Assembly (NCBI RefSeq): GCF_023283845.1
Contig: NZ_JAKILC010000008.1
Coordinates: forward strand, 62,001 to 126,000
DNA from: Shewanella marinintestina
GTDB taxonomy: Bacteria > Pseudomonadota > Gammaproteobacteria > Enterobacterales > Shewanellaceae
Length of the DNA: 64,000 nt
Direction: 5' to 3'
Below the pieces are notes generated by a model that saw only the letters and a list, made by a program, of their open reading frames with translations, was not told where the DNA came from and did no database searches. Made by a program: the position numbers and the translations under genes. Positions 1 through 9,533 of the stretch are shown here, piece by piece. Within the stretch, counting starts at the first letter, position 1, and every line of letters starts with the position of its first letter.

Positions 1-909
1 TTACAGCTTGTCGATCGCTACTACGCAGTTGCTGTAACTCAAGCACTCGCAAACACTCAAGCTGAGTTGGTTGATTCACTGACCTTACACGCATCGCATG
101 CTCAAAAGCTGGAACAACAAGGGCAAATCGCTAAAGTTGAGCGCCTCAACGCCCAAGTCGCATTAGAAAATGCTCGCGTCAGTTACGGTAGTGCGAAACG
201 TCAATCTGAAATGGCAATGATCGCATTATCACGCATGCTGCATGAAAGAGAAATCGACACTACATCGCCACTGTTTATGCTAAATAGCTCACCTTCGTTA
301 CCGCAGTTAGCCCAGCTAACGATGAAGCAACACCCTGCACTAAAGCTGCTTGAAGCAAAAGAAGCTCAAGCTCAAGGTCTAGTAGATGTTGAAAAGGGCA
401 GTTATCTGCCAACAGTATTCCTCTACGGTAACTACACCTTGTATGAAGATGACAGCCTGTTTGCCCAAATTGAACCTGATTGGATGTTAGGGGTTGGCTT
501 CACTATGCCGTTACTTAGCCGAGATGGCCGCAGTGGCAAAGTAGAAGCGGCGCAAAGTGCACTCCTACAAGCCAGATATACCAAAGCGCAGACTCAACAA
601 GATCTGAACTTACTGCTTGATCAAAGTTATAGGCAGATGTTGCAAGCTCAAGAGGAAGTATTGTCGCTCAATACGTCTATGAGCTTAGCGGAAGAGAATA
701 AACGTCTTAGAGATATCGCCTTTAAGCAGGGATTATCGACGTCAATTGAAAAGGTCGATGCTGAACTTAAATTGAATGCGGTAGCGACGCAGCAATTAGG
801 CGCGCAGTATCGATATGTACAGGCATATGCAAGACTGATGGCGATTAGCGGTCAGCTAGATGAATTTATAGGTAGAAGTATCATGCAAGGGGAAGCGAAT
901 GCGTTCTAA
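1..909 (+). CDS. TolC-family outer membrane efflux protein, 5' end outside the window
   Basis: The reading frame is open from the first base, so the N-terminus with signal peptide lies upstream; the first in-frame ATG at 67 is internal. About 302 residues are visible. They are Ala/Gln/Leu-rich long helices (a QLAQLTMKQHPALKLLEAK-like segment followed by a short strand section with LYGNYTLYEDD and a second helical hairpin), the pattern of the second half of an OEP/TolC protomer. TolC-type trimers form the outer-membrane channel of tripartite pumps. The stop overlaps the start of the HlyD-like gene by 11 bases, so the two are translationally coupled. The downstream adaptor and two ABC-2 permeases support a role as the exit duct of that exporter. 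Substrate cannot be told from sequence. Confidence 0.88.
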   Translation, partial: LQLVDRYYAVAVTQALANTQAELVDSLTLHASHAQKLEQQGQIAKVERLNAQVALENARVSYGSAKRQSEMAMIALSRMLHEREIDTTSPLFMLNSSPSLPQLAQLTMKQHPALKLLEAKEAQAQGLVDVEKGSYLPTVFLYGNYTLYEDDSLFAQIEPDWMLGVGFTMPLLSRDGRSGKVEAAQSALLQARYTKAQTQQDLNLLLDQSYRQMLQAQEEVLSLNTSMSLAEENKRLRDIAFKQGLSTSIEKVDAELKLNAVATQQLGAQYRYVQAYARLMAISGQLDEFIGRSIMQGEANAF

Positions 910-1870
910 CCGTATTTTAGCCGCAGCGGCATTAATCATATTAGTTGGTGCCTTGGTATATGGATTAATCCTAGCTTACACGCCTAAGCCGCAGCTACTG
1001 CAAGGCCAAATTGAAGCGCGTGAATATAACGTCTCTTCTAAAGTACCAGGACGTGTAGAAGAAGTGCTGGTTAGACGTGGTGACAAGGTTAATGAGGGCG
1101 ACCTACTTTATGCTATTTACAGCCCAGAGCTAAAAGCTAAGCTAATGCAAGCTGAAGGCGGCCGAGATGCGGCACTAGCAATGCAGCAAGAGGCAGACAA
1201 CGGCGCGCGTAAGCAACAAATTGCAGCGTCTAAAGAGCAATGGCTCAAGGCGCAAGCGGCAGCAAAATTAGCGCGTACTACCTTTGACCGGGTAGAAGTC
1301 TTGTTTAACGAAGGCGTGCTAGCAAGACAGAAGCGTGATGAAGCCTTTACTCAGTGGCAAGCGGCTAAATACACCGAGCAAGCAGCACTGGCTATGTATC
1401 AAATGGCCGATGAAGGTGCACGAGTGGAAACCAAAGCCGCTGCTGCAGGTAATGCTCGCATGGCAGAAGGTGCAGTTAACGAAGTCACAGCGATTTTGGC
1501 TGATAGCCAAATGCGTTCACCTAAAACCGGTGAGATCAGCGAAGTATTGTTACAAGCTGGTGAGCTAGCACCAAGTGGTTTCCCTGTGGTGAGCTTAATT
1601 GATATGAGCGATGCTTGGGCGGTGTTCCAAGTACGTGAAGATCAATTAAAGCAGTTTAAGCAAGGTGATGTCCTCAAGCTGAATATTCCTGCACTTGAGC
1701 AGCAAGTCGAATTTACCGTAAGCCATATTTCGGTGATGGGTGATTTTGCGACTTGGCGTGCAACTGAAAGTGGTCATGACTTTGATATGCGTACTTTCCA
1801 GGTTGAGTTACGTCCTAATAAGCCTATTGCAGATTTACGTGTAGGCATGTCGGTGTTATTCACGCTTTAA
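899..1870 (+). CDS. HlyD/MFP-family periplasmic adaptor subunit
   Basis: This 323-residue protein has an N-terminal membrane anchor (residues about 5-26, ILAAAALIILVGALVYGLI), then a biotinyl-lipoyl-like half motif (YNVSSKVPGRVEEVLVRRGDKVNEGDLL, about 43-70 read in parts), a long Ala/Gln-rich coiled-coil hairpin (about 78-190), the second lipoyl half (MRSPKTGEISEVLLQAGEL) and a beta-barrel region. This is the order of membrane fusion proteins that bridge inner-membrane transporter and TolC. The start overlaps the end of the TolC-like gene, and the first ABC permease begins 20 bases after the stop. The closest familiar arrangement is the YhiI-YhhJ type of exporter. Assignment as adaptor is firm; the cargo is unknown. 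Confidence 0.9.
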   Translation: MRSNRILAAAALIILVGALVYGLILAYTPKPQLLQGQIEAREYNVSSKVPGRVEEVLVRRGDKVNEGDLLYAIYSPELKAKLMQAEGGRDAALAMQQEADNGARKQQIAASKEQWLKAQAAAKLARTTFDRVEVLFNEGVLARQKRDEAFTQWQAAKYTEQAALAMYQMADEGARVETKAAAAGNARMAEGAVNEVTAILADSQMRSPKTGEISEVLLQAGELAPSGFPVVSLIDMSDAWAVFQVREDQLKQFKQGDVLKLNIPALEQQVEFTVSHISVMGDFATWRATESGHDFDMRTFQVELRPNKPIADLRVGMSVLFTL

Positions 1871-1889
1871 GAGCTGAGAGGGCAAGGCT

Positions 1890-3056
1890 TTGATAAAGGC
1901 GCTCAAACGAGAGTTCACCGCCCTGCAAGACGATCCTTGGCAGCTGGCGTTAATAAGCTATATTCCGCTAATCAGCATTATTGCTCTTTGGTTACTTTTT
2001 AGTGCGGGGCTGCCGAGGCAGTTACCCGTGGCAGTGGTTGATTTAGATAACAGTCAAACCAGCCGCGCATTAGCGCGGCAGCTGCAAGCTAATCCGGTCA
2101 CTAAACCAATTAGTTATACAGGGATCCCGAGCGCCGAGGCGGCAATGCAGCAAGGTGAAGTTTATGCTTTGCTAGTGCTGCCTTATGGTCTCAAACGTGA
2201 TTTATTAACCTCAAAAACACCTACCATAGATATTCGATATAACAGCCAATTCTTGCTGGTGGGTAAGTTATTATCAAGCCAGTTACAGGCCAGTATGGCT
2301 GATGGCTTAAAGCCCTTAGGCGAACTTAAATTGCTTGCGGCAGGGGTGCCAATGCAAAGAGTGGCGGTTAATTTAAACCCGGTGAGCAGCCAAACCACCG
2401 CACTGTTTAACCGCAACAATAACTATGTGGGCTTTTTAGTGCCGCCGGTTCTCATTGCGCTGTTGCAGCTGGTGGCTATGATGGTGTTTGCCAATAGCCT
2501 AAACCGCGAACTTCGCTGGAACACCACTGCGCAGTGGTATGAATTAGGCGTATGGAAAGTGGTTGGCGCTAAAATATTATTTTACACGCCATTAGTCTTG
2601 CTCCATGGCGGCTTTATTCTCGCGCTTATTTACTTGTATCTTGGATTACCCATTGCTGGCAGTATCGCGGTACTTTTGATTGCTCAAACCGTCATGTTAC
2701 TTGCGGTATGGTTAATGGTATTAGCCATCTTCTTTGCCCTTAAAGATAGCGCGCGAGTGATAAGTTTTTGTACTGCGATGTTTGCACCAGCCTTTGCGTT
2801 TATGGGTGTGACGTTTCCAACCCATGAAATGCCACAACTCGCCCAATGGTGGCGCGTGATTATGCCAACGAGTCATTATATTGAAACCCATATTGCGGTA
2901 GTCAGTTACGGCCAAAGCCTGATTGCTAGCCTGCCACACCTACTCAGTTATTGGGGCTTCCTGTTGTTACTAATACCTATCAGTATTTTTGCTAAAAAAG
3001 GTTTTCCAGCCGTTAATGAACAGGCTGAAATTAGCCCCATGATTAAGGGGCAATAA
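1890..3056 (+). CDS. ABC-2 type transporter permease (YhhJ-like), first of two
   Basis: A 388-residue integral membrane protein. An N-terminal hydrophobic segment (about 19-41) is followed by a large extracytoplasmic domain with the typical PVAVVDLDNSQTSRAL start, and then five hydrophobic segments between about 178 and 370, the topology of ABC2_membrane_3 permeases. The start is TTG, preceded by a purine-rich GAGAGGGCAAGG stretch that acts as ribosome-binding site. It follows the adaptor gene directly and is separated from the second permease by two bases. Two homologous half-permeases would form the membrane core of the exporter. No ABC ATPase gene is visible in the window, so it must lie upstream of base 1 or elsewhere. 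Confidence 0.87.
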   Translation: MIKALKREFTALQDDPWQLALISYIPLISIIALWLLFSAGLPRQLPVAVVDLDNSQTSRALARQLQANPVTKPISYTGIPSAEAAMQQGEVYALLVLPYGLKRDLLTSKTPTIDIRYNSQFLLVGKLLSSQLQASMADGLKPLGELKLLAAGVPMQRVAVNLNPVSSQTTALFNRNNNYVGFLVPPVLIALLQLVAMMVFANSLNRELRWNTTAQWYELGVWKVVGAKILFYTPLVLLHGGFILALIYLYLGLPIAGSIAVLLIAQTVMLLAVWLMVLAIFFALKDSARVISFCTAMFAPAFAFMGVTFPTHEMPQLAQWWRVIMPTSHYIETHIAVVSYGQSLIASLPHLLSYWGFLLLLIPISIFAKKGFPAVNEQAEISPMIKGQ

Positions 3057-3058
3057 CA

Positions 3059-4195
3059 ATGAGCTTCTTACAACTTATTTGGGCTGAACTTAAAGCCGTA
3101 TTAGCAGATAAAACAATCGTCATCACTGTATTTGGTGGCGTGTTATTTTATTCAATCTTGTATCCATTACCGTATTTGCATCAAGTTCCTACCGAGCAAC
3201 AGTTAGTGGTGATTGATCATGATCACTCATCCCTTAGTCGCCAGCTGATCCGCCATGCAGATGCCAGCCCTAAGATTAAGGTGATTGCAGAGCTGGGTTC
3301 AATAGATGAAGCGAAGCGCTGGATTGAGACGGGTCGTGCTCACGGTTTGTTAGTGATCCCTGCAGACTTTAGACGCGATTTACTATTAGGTAGTGGCGTG
3401 ACCTTAAGTTATGGCGGAGATGCCAGTTACTTTTTGATTTACTCGGCGGTGGCTGAAGGGCTTATTTCTGCAGGTATAGATGCGGGTAAGAATATCCAGC
3501 GGTTAGGCATGTTAGCTAAAGGCGAAAATGCAACTGCGGTAAAGCAAAGCCTTAATGTGGTTAAGCTCAATAGTATTCCAGCGTTTAACCCAAGCTTAGG
3601 CTATACACCGTATATTGTACCGGGGCTGTTTTTACTTATCCTGCACCAAACCTTGTTGATTGGTACTAGCATTCTTGGCGCAAGCCAGTGGCAGCATAAA
3701 GGCTATTGGCGTGAGGTAAGCCCGTTTAAACTAGTTTGTGGGCGTATGGCGGCGTTTATGGTGATTTATAGCCTGCTCAGCAGTTACTACGTGGGGTATT
3801 GTTACTATTGGTATGATGTTAGCTTGCAAGCAAGCATTGGCCAAGTTGCGCTATTGATGTTGCCATTCCTCTTGGCGACTACGGCAGCAGGGATCGCCTT
3901 TAGCAGCCTGTTTACCCGCCGTGATCTGCCCACCCAAGTATTACTGCTGGTATCTATGCCGATATTGTTTGTGTCGGGTTTTGTGTGGCCAACAGCGCTG
4001 ATTCCTGAGGCTGTGGTGGCTGTTTCGCAAATTGTACCGGCAGTACCGGGGATTATGGCCATGTTAGAGCTAAATCAAATGGGCGCATCGTGGCAGAGCA
4101 TTATGCCGCAATGGCTGCAATTGTGGGCGATGGTTATAGTGTTCTTTAGCTTGGCTTATTGGGGCACATCTAAGCGTTTAAAACCTGCAAGTTAA
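3059..4195 (+). CDS. ABC-2 type transporter permease (YhhJ-like), second of two
   Basis: A 378-residue paralogue of the preceding permease. It has the same plan: an N-terminal membrane segment (about 20-36), a periplasmic domain beginning QLVVIDHDHSSLSRQLIRHA, and a C-terminal block of membrane segments ending near residue 370 (LWAMVIVFFSLAYWGTS). The CPGLFLLI-like turn of the family is seen as PYIVPGLFLLILHQ. It starts two bases after the previous stop, in an operon that ends at a strong terminator about 135 bases downstream. Both permeases are expected to pair with one shared ATPase. The exported compound is not inferable. Confidence 0.86.
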   Translation: MSFLQLIWAELKAVLADKTIVITVFGGVLFYSILYPLPYLHQVPTEQQLVVIDHDHSSLSRQLIRHADASPKIKVIAELGSIDEAKRWIETGRAHGLLVIPADFRRDLLLGSGVTLSYGGDASYFLIYSAVAEGLISAGIDAGKNIQRLGMLAKGENATAVKQSLNVVKLNSIPAFNPSLGYTPYIVPGLFLLILHQTLLIGTSILGASQWQHKGYWREVSPFKLVCGRMAAFMVIYSLLSSYYVGYCYYWYDVSLQASIGQVALLMLPFLLATTAAGIAFSSLFTRRDLPTQVLLLVSMPILFVSGFVWPTALIPEAVVAVSQIVPAVPGIMAMLELNQMGASWQSIMPQWLQLWAMVIVFFSLAYWGTSKRLKPAS

Positions 4196-4328
4196 CACTC
4201 CATTTAGCTAGCTGATACTGATGCGAATAGACAGGTATACGCTGAAGCTTGAGCTAAGGGTTTATCTGAGAATAATACTTTGATAAATCGGCAAGCTAAA
4301 CCTGGTTAAATCTCGGTAGATAAACATT

Positions 4329-4370
4329 AAAAAGCCCGTGTTCATTATGTTGAACACGGGCTTTTTATTT
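4329..4370 (+). terminator. Bidirectional Rho-independent terminator
   Basis: A perfect stem AAAGCCCGTGTTCA/TGAACACGGGCTTT around a short loop, with an A-run on one side and a T-run on the other. It ends the export operon and, on the other strand, the lipoprotein gene that converges on it. Confidence 0.9.
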
Positions 4371-4401
4371 TTTAGCGACTCAATCGCTTTAGCAATAGCA
4401 A

Positions 4402-7002
4402 TTAAGGTTGTGGGGCTGATAGCTCCACGCTAAATGAAATGCCTGATTTTATCGCTTTCGGTGTTTCAACTTTTAGTGAGACTAAGCTAGTTTTAGTTGG
4501 TTCATCAGTACTGGTCGGGTCAATATCATTGGTCAATACAAAGCTTGTACTACTGCCACCATGGCTATTGCGGTTTTGCACTTCATAAGGGTCAGCATCA
4601 AGCTCACCTTTACTTGCTGTGGTGGTCAAGTTTGTGCCAGCAGGCATGATTTGGTTGGCGCTATCGAAGAAGCGCACATCAAAAATTGAAAAGCCTCCTG
4701 CTGGGATAGCTACTGTGGTGATTTCTTGCTGGCCATCGGTATAGATAAGTTTGCCATCTTGATGGATTTCAAAATGCGCAGTAGAGCCTGACATTGTCAT
4801 GATAAGCGCTTTACGGATGTAGGTTTTATTGGCTTGCTCTTCCACTTTGCCACATAAACCATTTTCATAATCAGATGTTTGGCATTGAGGACCATTAAAT
4901 TTGTTATCGCCACAGGTAGCATCAGTTGATTCATCTAAACAGATAAACTCAGAGCTGGAAGCTGTATTAAAGTAAGGCTCACCTTTGTCATATGTGCCAC
5001 TTTCGTTGTCATCACGATAGGCATCGCTTAGATCGATAAAGCCTTCCGAATGATAAGTATCGATATCCATACCGTTACCTGAGCAGACTTTTGCTTTACC
5101 ATCAGCGTCTAAACACGCTTCGACAATCTTACCTCCGTCATCAAGCTTAACTGGATCGGTGACCTTGTTATCAAAGATGTTATTACCGTTAGTATCGAAG
5201 AAGGTCTCATGGCCTAAAGCGTAAGCTAAAACAGTGATGCGGTGATCGGGTACGCGCGGATTCGCAGCTGTCCACTCAACGCTGCAAGTGCCTGCAACCG
5301 TTACACAACTAGGCTGAATTTGACCACCTTCTGAGGTGAAGTTTATGGTGGTGTCATCTGGCGCCGGGTTACCAAAACTGTCTGAAGCATAAGCCGTAAT
5401 AGAGACTTTTTCACCATTGTGGTTGCCTGCTTCAGGATTAAATAAGCTGCTCGATAAGCTAAAACCTAGTTGTTGTGGTAAACCTGTATTGATTGTTAGC
5501 TGTTCAGACTGGGTGGTTACTGACTCGCCATCGCTGTTTGTCGCAGTTGCTAATACGCGCACCGGCGTTGGCATCGTGCCTGACAGTACGGTCGCGCTAA
5601 CAAGACCTGCCGAGTTACTAGTATTGCTGCTAGTAATGCTGTCATTGGCGAATGTGATGCCGCCCACGGTAGTATCAAGCGAAAAATCAACCGTTTGCTG
5701 AGCAATCGGTTGACCATTGGCATCGGCCACTTTAAAGGTGATTAGAGATGACTCACTTGAACCTGTACCGCCAGCACCTTTAATGCGGATTGAAGTTGGC
5801 TCCGCTGACACAAAGCTTAAATTCGCTAAAGTTTGGCTTGCGAGTGAAAAATCTAAGGTCGCTGAAACGGTTTGGTTACCAGCAACCACAGACGCTGTAA
5901 TTTGGTCATCGCGTTGACTATTACCACTGCAGCTAGTGTTTTGGAATGTCGAGCTTGCTGTACCTGAAAGGGTAGTGACTGGTGAGTCGATGCTCGCATC
6001 GTTGCTAAGCACGCAGCTAGAGCTGAAGCTCACGCTGGTTGGTGTTTGCAAGCGAGTATAGGTGCCATCATCATTCTTGGTGGCTAAGTCCGCAGTGACG
6101 CCAAATGTACCGCCTGCGCTAACGGTTTTGTCATCAGGTAAGGTGGTTGCAAGTAGGTTTTCAGTAAAGCTACCATCTGTTGAAAAGTGACCGATAACAA
6201 TCACGCCATCGTCGCTAACTGCATCTTTAGCTAGTACTTCATATAAGCCAGAGCTTTGGTAGGTTTTACCATCACTTTCTAGGGTCACGGAAAAGTTTGC
6301 TGCGCCAAGTTCGGTTTCGCTAGCGGTATAGCTAACTTGAGCAATACCATTGTCTTTGGTTAGTGCTGAACTTGGATTTAAACTGGCGTTACCGGCTGTA
6401 AAGGTCGCCATTTTACCCGCGACGCCTTGGCCTTGTTCATCTAAAAAGGTTGCCTGTAGCTGTACGGTTTCTTCTGCTTTAAACTGGGTAACGACAGTTG
6501 TGCCGTTGATAATAGCGCTATTTAAAGTGAATTTAGGCTCTGACGGAGAAGTGGTCGCAGTGAATTCAAAATTGCGAGTCGCACTAGCGTTGTTTTCGCC
6601 TTCAGAAAAACTTGCGGTTAAGGTTCCTGCGCCTTCTGCACCAGAAGAGTTACTCACAATAACTTCAGCTTGGCCATTTGAATTCGTTAGTTTATCGGTG
6701 ACTGATAGCTCACCAAACGTTGTTGCAAAGTTGATTATCTTGCCACTGCGATTGCTGTTGTCTTGCTTAAGGTGAGCAACAGCACAAAAAGTACCATTGG
6801 CGTCAAAGCTGAGTGAGTTAGTTGGCTCTGCACATTTTCCATCAACAACAGTTTTATAGCTTAACGACAGGCTATAAGTGCCGCCGTTGTCGGTATCACT
6901 GTTGTCATCTGATGCGCCATTACAGCCACCTAATATTGATAGACAAAATAAAAATAAAAATAAAGATAAAGGCAGGCTAGCCAATTTTGAGGGCAGGCGC
7001 AT
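4402..7002 (-). CDS. Large Ig-like-domain surface lipoprotein
   Basis: An 866-residue protein from the preferred ATG at 7002, which has AAGGA eight bases upstream; an in-frame ATG at 7008 lies too close to that site. The N-terminus is a type II signal with lipobox ILGGC (Cys about 27) followed by a Asp/Asn-rich tether. The body is a string of bacterial Ig-like (invasin/Big-type) beta-sandwich repeats, seen as recurring phrases such as ANGTFCAVAHLKQ, GVAGKMATFTAG and GQPIAQQTVDFSL. A later segment (about 600-680) holds acidic loops DTNGNNIFD and DDNESGTYDKGEPY that resemble Ca-binding loops, plus several Cys pairs. Such proteins are usually outer-membrane surface adhesion or structural proteins. 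No catalytic domain is visible. It is monocistronic between two terminators. Confidence 0.75.
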   Translation of the reverse strand: MRLPSKLASLPLSLFLFLFCLSILGGCNGASDDNSDTDNGGTYSLSLSYKTVVDGKCAEPTNSLSFDANGTFCAVAHLKQDNSNRSGKIINFATTFGELSVTDKLTNSNGQAEVIVSNSSGAEGAGTLTASFSEGENNASATRNFEFTATTSPSEPKFTLNSAIINGTTVVTQFKAEETVQLQATFLDEQGQGVAGKMATFTAGNASLNPSSALTKDNGIAQVSYTASETELGAANFSVTLESDGKTYQSSGLYEVLAKDAVSDDGVIVIGHFSTDGSFTENLLATTLPDDKTVSAGGTFGVTADLATKNDDGTYTRLQTPTSVSFSSSCVLSNDASIDSPVTTLSGTASSTFQNTSCSGNSQRDDQITASVVAGNQTVSATLDFSLASQTLANLSFVSAEPTSIRIKGAGGTGSSESSLITFKVADANGQPIAQQTVDFSLDTTVGGITFANDSITSSNTSNSAGLVSATVLSGTMPTPVRVLATATNSDGESVTTQSEQLTINTGLPQQLGFSLSSSLFNPEAGNHNGEKVSITAYASDSFGNPAPDDTTINFTSEGGQIQPSCVTVAGTCSVEWTAANPRVPDHRITVLAYALGHETFFDTNGNNIFDNKVTDPVKLDDGGKIVEACLDADGKAKVCSGNGMDIDTYHSEGFIDLSDAYRDDNESGTYDKGEPYFNTASSSEFICLDESTDATCGDNKFNGPQCQTSDYENGLCGKVEEQANKTYIRKALIMTMSGSTAHFEIHQDGKLIYTDGQQEITTVAIPAGGFSIFDVRFFDSANQIMPAGTNLTTTASKGELDADPYEVQNRNSHGGSSTSFVLTNDIDPTSTDEPTKTSLVSLKVETPKAIKSGISFSVELSAPQP

Positions 7003-7075
7003 GTGCATATTCCTTGTGCTACAAATTTGTACAGGATTTGAGAAAAGAACCATAGAATGGCTGATTAATAGCCAT

Positions 7076-7114
7076 AAAAAAGCTCCCTAAGCCTGTTAAA
7101 GACTTAGGGAGCTA
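7076..7114 (-). terminator. Rho-independent terminator of darP
   Basis: On the minus strand a stem AGCTCCCTAAG/CTTAGGGAGCT is followed by a T-run. It separates darP from the lipoprotein gene, which therefore needs its own promoter. Confidence 0.85.
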
Positions 7115-7154
7115 TTGTGTAGTTATATAGCGTTGATGTCTATATATGTAACGA

Positions 7155-7697
7155 TTAATCTTTGATCTCGTTACGTAAATATTTACTTAATTCTTTAGCT
7201 GTCTTAGACGCTTCAATATCAGCATTTTTAGAAAGCTCTTTTTTAGTTTGACGGACTAACTGACGTAGCTTTTGTCTGTCAAATTCAGGGTGCTGCTCAA
7301 TAAGCGCTTGTACAGCAGAGTCGCCTTCAGCAATTAACTGATCGCGAGTCTTATCTGCAACGTTAGTTTTAGCACTTTCATTACTGTTTTGGTTCAGTAC
7401 GTTCTTAATCGCGACCTCAAGTTCTTCGAGATCTACGTAACGCATTAGCTTGCCAATGTACTGAATATGACGACGGTGCGCTTCGGTATTAATCTTGATT
7501 GTTTTAGCTTTCAAGACATTATCGTAAAGCGTTTCGTCAAGATTTAGCTTTTCTACTTGGCTCTTACTAAGTGCTACTAATCTATTGCCATATTCTTGAT
7601 AGATGGCGATTTCGCGTTTAGCGTCCGCTCTACTTTCGTAGTTGTCATCTTTGTCATAAGGCTGGTGGAAGTGTTCTGAGTCACCGACAATCTTCAT
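7155..7697 (-). CDS. darP: Ribosome-associated protein DarP (YjgA, DUF615)
   Basis: A 180-residue, highly charged, helical protein. Motifs typical of the DUF615/YjgA family are visible: SRADAKREIAIYQ near residue 22, LDETLYDNVLKAKTIK near 53, RRHIQYIGKLMR near 75 and RQKLRQLVRQTKKE near 145. In E. coli the family member associates with late 50S precursors and assists 50S maturation. Length matches the family. It is divergent from pmbA, the same neighbour pair seen in many gammaproteobacteria, which supports the assignment. Confidence 0.93.
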   Translation of the reverse strand: MKIVGDSEHFHQPYDKDDNYESRADAKREIAIYQEYGNRLVALSKSQVEKLNLDETLYDNVLKAKTIKINTEAHRRHIQYIGKLMRYVDLEELEVAIKNVLNQNSNESAKTNVADKTRDQLIAEGDSAVQALIEQHPEFDRQKLRQLVRQTKKELSKNADIEASKTAKELSKYLRNEIKD

Positions 7698-7925
7698 ATC
7701 TACAATCTCTTACAAATTCTGTGCTAATAATAACATCTAAACTTGGTTATTTCCTTTCCTATTTTTGACCCTAGCACGCTTTCTTATGAGTTTTAGCGCT
7801 TGTTTAGCGGTTATTTTTCTAGCAATTGCTAAAGTCCTTATGCTTGCTATAGCGGGATTATTTAATGTGATTGGCATTTGGGTTTGTTATGCTAACGCCA
7901 TTGCCGACAATTAAAGAGTAGAGCT

Positions 7926-9266
7926 GTGTCTTCACCTAGCATTGATATTGAATTGGATTCCTTGAAAGACGCTGTGTCAATGGCGCTGGAATACGCAAAA
8001 ACATTGGGCACTTCTGGTGCCGAAGTAGCCATTAGCAAGCAGCAAGGCTTGTCAGTTTCAACTCGAATGAAAGAAGTTGAAACTGTTGAATTTAACAAAG
8101 ATGGTGCCTTAGGTATTACCGTTTTCAGGGATGGCTGCAAAGGTAGTTCATCGACTTCTGATTTAAGCAAGGCCGCTATTGAACTCGCAGTTAAAGCGGC
8201 TGATGATATTGCGCGCTTTACCTCTGCCGATGAATTTAATGGTCTGGCAGACAAATCATTGATGGCGACTCAGTTTCCTGATCTTGACCTGTATCACCCA
8301 CAAGACATCTCGCCAGAAGAGTTAACTCGCCTTGCTATATTAGCTGAAGAAGCGGCGCTAGATACTGACAAACGTGTACAAACCTCTGATGGTGCCAGTG
8401 CGAATGCCCACACTAGTGTTAAGGTTTATGGTAATAGCCATGGTTTCTTAAATGGTTTTTGTAGTTCTCGTTACAGCCTTAGTTGCGTCGCAATTGGTGA
8501 GCACGAAGGCGGTATGCAACGTGACTATGACTATACCGTTGCGCGTAAATTTAATGAGATGTGTGCACCAGAGTTAATTGGTCGTAAAGCGGCAGAGAAA
8601 ACAGCGGGTCGACTCGGTGGACGTAAGATCGCCACAACTCAGCTACCTGTGCTGTTTTCGCCTGAAATTGCTACCGGTTTAATGGGTCATTTAGTCGGTG
8701 CGATCAGTGGTGGTAGCCTGTATCGTAAGTCGAGCTTCCTACTGGATGCGATTGACACTCAGGTTTTCCCAGACTGGTTCAGCATCCATGAAGATCCATT
8801 ACTTGTAGGTGCATTGGCAAGTGCGGCTTACGACAGTGAAGGTGTCGCGACTCAAGCGCGTGACATTATCGATAATGGTCGTTTGGCGACGTATTTAACA
8901 ACCAGCTATTCTGCACGTAAACTTGGCATCGCTAATACTGGTCATGCGGGCGGAATTTATAACTGGACGCTATCTACAACAGGGCAAACCTTTGATCAGT
9001 TAGTTAAAGAGATGGGCACTGGCTTGATTGTGACTGAAGTAATGGGCCAAGGCGTTAACACTGTAACTGGTGATTACTCTCGTGGTGCAGCGGGTTTCTA
9101 TGTTGAAAATGGTGTGATTTTGTACCCAGTAGAAGAGATCACCATCGCCGGTAATCTTAAAGATATGTACAAGAATATCGTTGCTGTGGCTAAAGATAGA
9201 GATCTGCGTTCATCAATTCGTACTGGTGGGATCTTAATGGATAAGATGAAGATCGCTGGTAACTAA
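7926..9266 (+). CDS. pmbA: PmbA/TldE metalloprotease subunit
   Basis: A 446-residue protein of the TldD/PmbA family. Visible motifs are ALEYAKTLGTSGAEVAISKQ at the start, DLYHPQDISPEEL, FCSSRYSLSCVAIGE, and the C-terminal GAAGFYVENGVILYPVEEIT that is diagnostic of the family. TldD and TldE (PmbA) form a periplasm-independent cytosolic heterodimeric zinc protease that processes microcin B17 and degrades unfolded peptides; TldE itself lacks the catalytic metal site. The start is GTG because no ATG occurs between it and an upstream in-frame stop; the ribosome-binding site is weak (AAAGAG). A terminator follows. Confidence 0.95.
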   Translation: MSSPSIDIELDSLKDAVSMALEYAKTLGTSGAEVAISKQQGLSVSTRMKEVETVEFNKDGALGITVFRDGCKGSSSTSDLSKAAIELAVKAADDIARFTSADEFNGLADKSLMATQFPDLDLYHPQDISPEELTRLAILAEEAALDTDKRVQTSDGASANAHTSVKVYGNSHGFLNGFCSSRYSLSCVAIGEHEGGMQRDYDYTVARKFNEMCAPELIGRKAAEKTAGRLGGRKIATTQLPVLFSPEIATGLMGHLVGAISGGSLYRKSSFLLDAIDTQVFPDWFSIHEDPLLVGALASAAYDSEGVATQARDIIDNGRLATYLTTSYSARKLGIANTGHAGGIYNWTLSTTGQTFDQLVKEMGTGLIVTEVMGQGVNTVTGDYSRGAAGFYVENGVILYPVEEITIAGNLKDMYKNIVAVAKDRDLRSSIRTGGILMDKMKIAGN

Positions 9267-9296
9267 GTAGCTTCATGCTGATAGTTAAATGCAGAT

Positions 9297-9322
9297 AAAG
9301 GCTTCCTTCGGGAAGCCTTTTT
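9297..9322 (+). terminator. Rho-independent terminator of pmbA
   Basis: Stem AAAGGCTTCC/GGAAGCCTTT with a TTCG-type loop and T-run, directly after pmbA. Confidence 0.9.
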
Positions 9323-9463
9323 TATTGGCTAAAATTTAGGTTTGATAATTTTATTCTGATTGGCATTAAAGGCCATAAGTAATTGGATCTTAAATGTTTG
9401 GCTAGGATCCTTGTTATGAGCAATGGGATCTTTTACTTAGAAAATTAAATTAACACTTGAACA

Positions 9464-9509
9464 TACGAAAAATCATATATATTATTTTTCGTATATACGA
9501 TATTTCGTA
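9464..9509. promoter_or_regulatory. ArsR operator/promoter region
   Basis: Two overlapping symmetric elements lie 25-70 bases upstream of arsR: arms TACGAAAAAT (9464-9473) and ATTTTTCGTA (9484-9493), and the palindrome CGTATATACG (9490-9499), with a further TTTCGTA at 9503-9509. The AT-rich core would also supply promoter hexamers. Position and symmetry fit an autoregulatory site for the ArsR repressor. Inference only; no footprint data. Confidence 0.65.
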
Positions 9510-9533
9510 CATTTAATATATCGAGAAATTGAG

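Noticed and set aside
5417..6775. Long open frames antisense to the Ig-like lipoprotein
   Set aside because: They mirror the Ser/Thr/Ala-rich codon pattern of the real gene, and no start signals are present.
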